Origin: an uncultured Clostridia bacterium
GTDB taxonomy: Bacteria > Bacillota > Clostridia > Oscillospirales > CAG-272
Direction: 5' to 3'
Assembly: GCA_937884385.1 (NCBI GenBank)
Contig: CALGCW010000291.1
Span: 1 to 5,245, forward strand
Length of the DNA stretch: 5,245 nt
Part shown: in pieces, positions 4,606-5,245 of the stretch
Layout of the letters: each line of letters opens with the position of its first letter
How positions within the stretch are numbered: position 1 is the first letter of the stretch
Position numbers and translations under genes: made by a program
Notes under the pieces: model-generated
What the model was told of the DNA's origin: nothing
The model's database searches: none
Seen by the model: only the letters and a program-made list of their open reading frames with translations

Positions 4606-5118
4606 ATGAGAAAGCTGCTTGTTCTCGGACTTTCCGTTTTCTATATGCTGATGATGACTTTTTGTGAATATACGCCGACTGTGATCGATCATATTACCAA
4701 TGAAGACAATTATGCGGAGATCACCGTTGAAGCGGTCTCTGTGGAATACAACGAAAAGGGATATTCCTATCTTGTAGCCACCTTGACGGATTATGGATAT
4801 TTTGCGGATTTCTTCCGCATTACTCCCGAAAATACCGATCCCGAGCGCTTAAAGAATTTTCCTGTAAAGTTTAAAATAGTCACGACCAATGCCGAGACCC
4901 TCAAGGAAAGAGGCTTTTTTGAGGACATCAAGGGCGGAGAAAGGCTTGCGGTGCGCGTGTCGCATTGGAAGCACAACGAAATAGACTATTTTTACGTCGC
5001 GCAAGTTAAATCAAGCGACACCGTCTACCTCTTTTTCGAAGAGGGAATGATGGGAATGACCGACGCCGCAATCAGCATCAAGGAATTCGAATACGATAAG
5101 ATATTAAAGCAGAAATAA
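4606..5118 (+). CDS. Small membrane-anchored or secreted protein of unknown function
   Basis: The 170-aa product is not recognised. It starts with a typical export signal: RK at residues 2-3, then a hydrophobic core (4-19), then C20. LMMTFC resembles a lipobox in position, but F at -1 and M at -3 are not the accepted residues, so a lipoprotein is doubtful and a signal anchor or uncleaved signal is as likely. C20 is the only cysteine. The rest (about 30-170) is rich in alternating hydrophobic residues suggesting beta strands (near 36-47, 53-61, 86-94, 112-120, 126-134, 138-145) and could be an OB-like or similar small beta fold outside the membrane; that is inference. The ATG is chosen because AAAGGAGG lies 7 nt upstream; a TTG in frame at 4570 lies inside the leader hairpin and lacks a ribosome binding site. 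The gene has its own promoter and terminator. A role in sporulation is possible only by proximity to spoIIE. Confidence 0.8.
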   Translation: MRKLLVLGLSVFYMLMMTFCEYTPTVIDHITNEDNYAEITVEAVSVEYNEKGYSYLVATLTDYGYFADFFRITPENTDPERLKNFPVKFKIVTTNAETLKERGFFEDIKGGERLAVRVSHWKHNEIDYFYVAQVKSSDTVYLFFEEGMMGMTDAAISIKEFEYDKILKQK

Positions 5119-5120
5119 GC

Positions 5121-5148
5121 AAAAAAGACCGCATTGCGGTCTTTTTTT
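5121..5148 (+). terminator. Intrinsic terminator after the 170-aa gene
   Basis: GACCGC (5127-5132) and GCGGTC (5136-5141) form a stem around ATT, extended by six A-T pairs (5121-5126 with 5142-5147) and followed by Ts to 5148. It begins 3 nt past the stop codon. The A-run on the 5' side also makes it capable of working on the opposite strand. Confidence 0.92.
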
Positions 5149-5154
5149 GTTATA

Positions 5155-5245
5155 AGATGCAAAGTGTAAAGTGCAAAATTGGGGTTTATCGGGGAGAAGT
5201 TACAAAGAAAAGATTTTTCGCTTTTTTGAAAAAAAGCTCGCAAAA
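5155..5245. repeat. Composite intergenic repeat: heptamers, core and inverted block
   Basis: Three heptamers (AGATGCA, AAGTGTA, AAGTGCA; 5155-5175) precede GGGTTTATCGGGGAG (5182-5196) and GTTAC, repeating the arrangement at 174-235 in the same orientation. From 5191 to the edge the sequence read on the minus strand matches the block at 690-765, including the exact 12-mer at 5196-5207 and a T-run/A-run hairpin, GCTTTTTT (5220-5227) with AAAAAAGC (5230-5237). The element runs off the window edge, and no gene is seen in it. Confidence 0.6.

Noticed and set aside
4606..4668. Confident lipoprotein call from C20 of the 170-aa protein
   Set aside because: Residues before the cysteine are M-T-F, and phenylalanine at -1 is not accepted by the usual lipobox pattern, so only export or anchoring is claimed.

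Overview
The window looks like chromosomal DNA from an endospore-forming Firmicute, most likely an uncultured or gut-type member of class Clostridia. The evidence is a full-length SpoIIE-type sporulation phosphatase, strong AGGAGG-like ribosome binding sites, AT-rich intergenic DNA with sigma-A-like promoters, and dense families of short palindromic and heptamer repeats between genes. The taxonomic placement is an inference from gene content and style; no marker gene for taxonomy is present.

Layout: positions 1-793 hold no credible gene and are a mosaic of short repeats and hairpins. These include an inverted-repeat pair at 1-48, two diverged 34-nt direct repeats (78-111 and 135-168), a tandem heptamer tract with a conserved core (174-235), a terminator-like palindromic element (248-296) with a partial second copy (332-345), a possible cloverleaf RNA fold (422-488), a 10-bp-arm perfect inverted repeat (653-676) and a repeat block (690-765). 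From 794 to 1855 on the minus strand is a YwaF/TMEM164-family seven-helix membrane protein with its own promoter, ribosome binding site and intrinsic terminator. A 190-bp divergent intergenic region then leads to spoIIE (2046-4493, plus). Right after spoIIE, a strong separate promoter and a structured leader precede a gene for a 170-aa membrane-anchored or secreted protein of unknown function (4606-5118), closed by an intrinsic terminator. The right edge (5155-5245) carries the same heptamer/core repeat as the left side, joined to an inverted copy of the block at 690-765.

How the genes relate: SpoIIE is expected to dephosphorylate SpoIIAA and so release sigma-F in the forespore after asymmetric division. 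The YwaF-like protein is transcribed divergently from it and may act in the membrane on lipids, by analogy with TMEM164, but no functional link to sporulation is shown by sequence. The 170-aa protein has its own strong promoter and seems to be an independent unit, although no terminator separates it from spoIIE, so read-through from spoIIE is possible.

I found no CRISPR array, transposase, phage gene, tRNA or rRNA, and no convincing new multi-gene system. The most interesting leads are the candidate structured RNA at 422-488, the conserved Cys/His pair and coiled-coil tail of the YwaF-like protein, the palindrome inside the promoter at 4509-4537 with its alternative leader hairpins, and the repeat families shared by the two edges.
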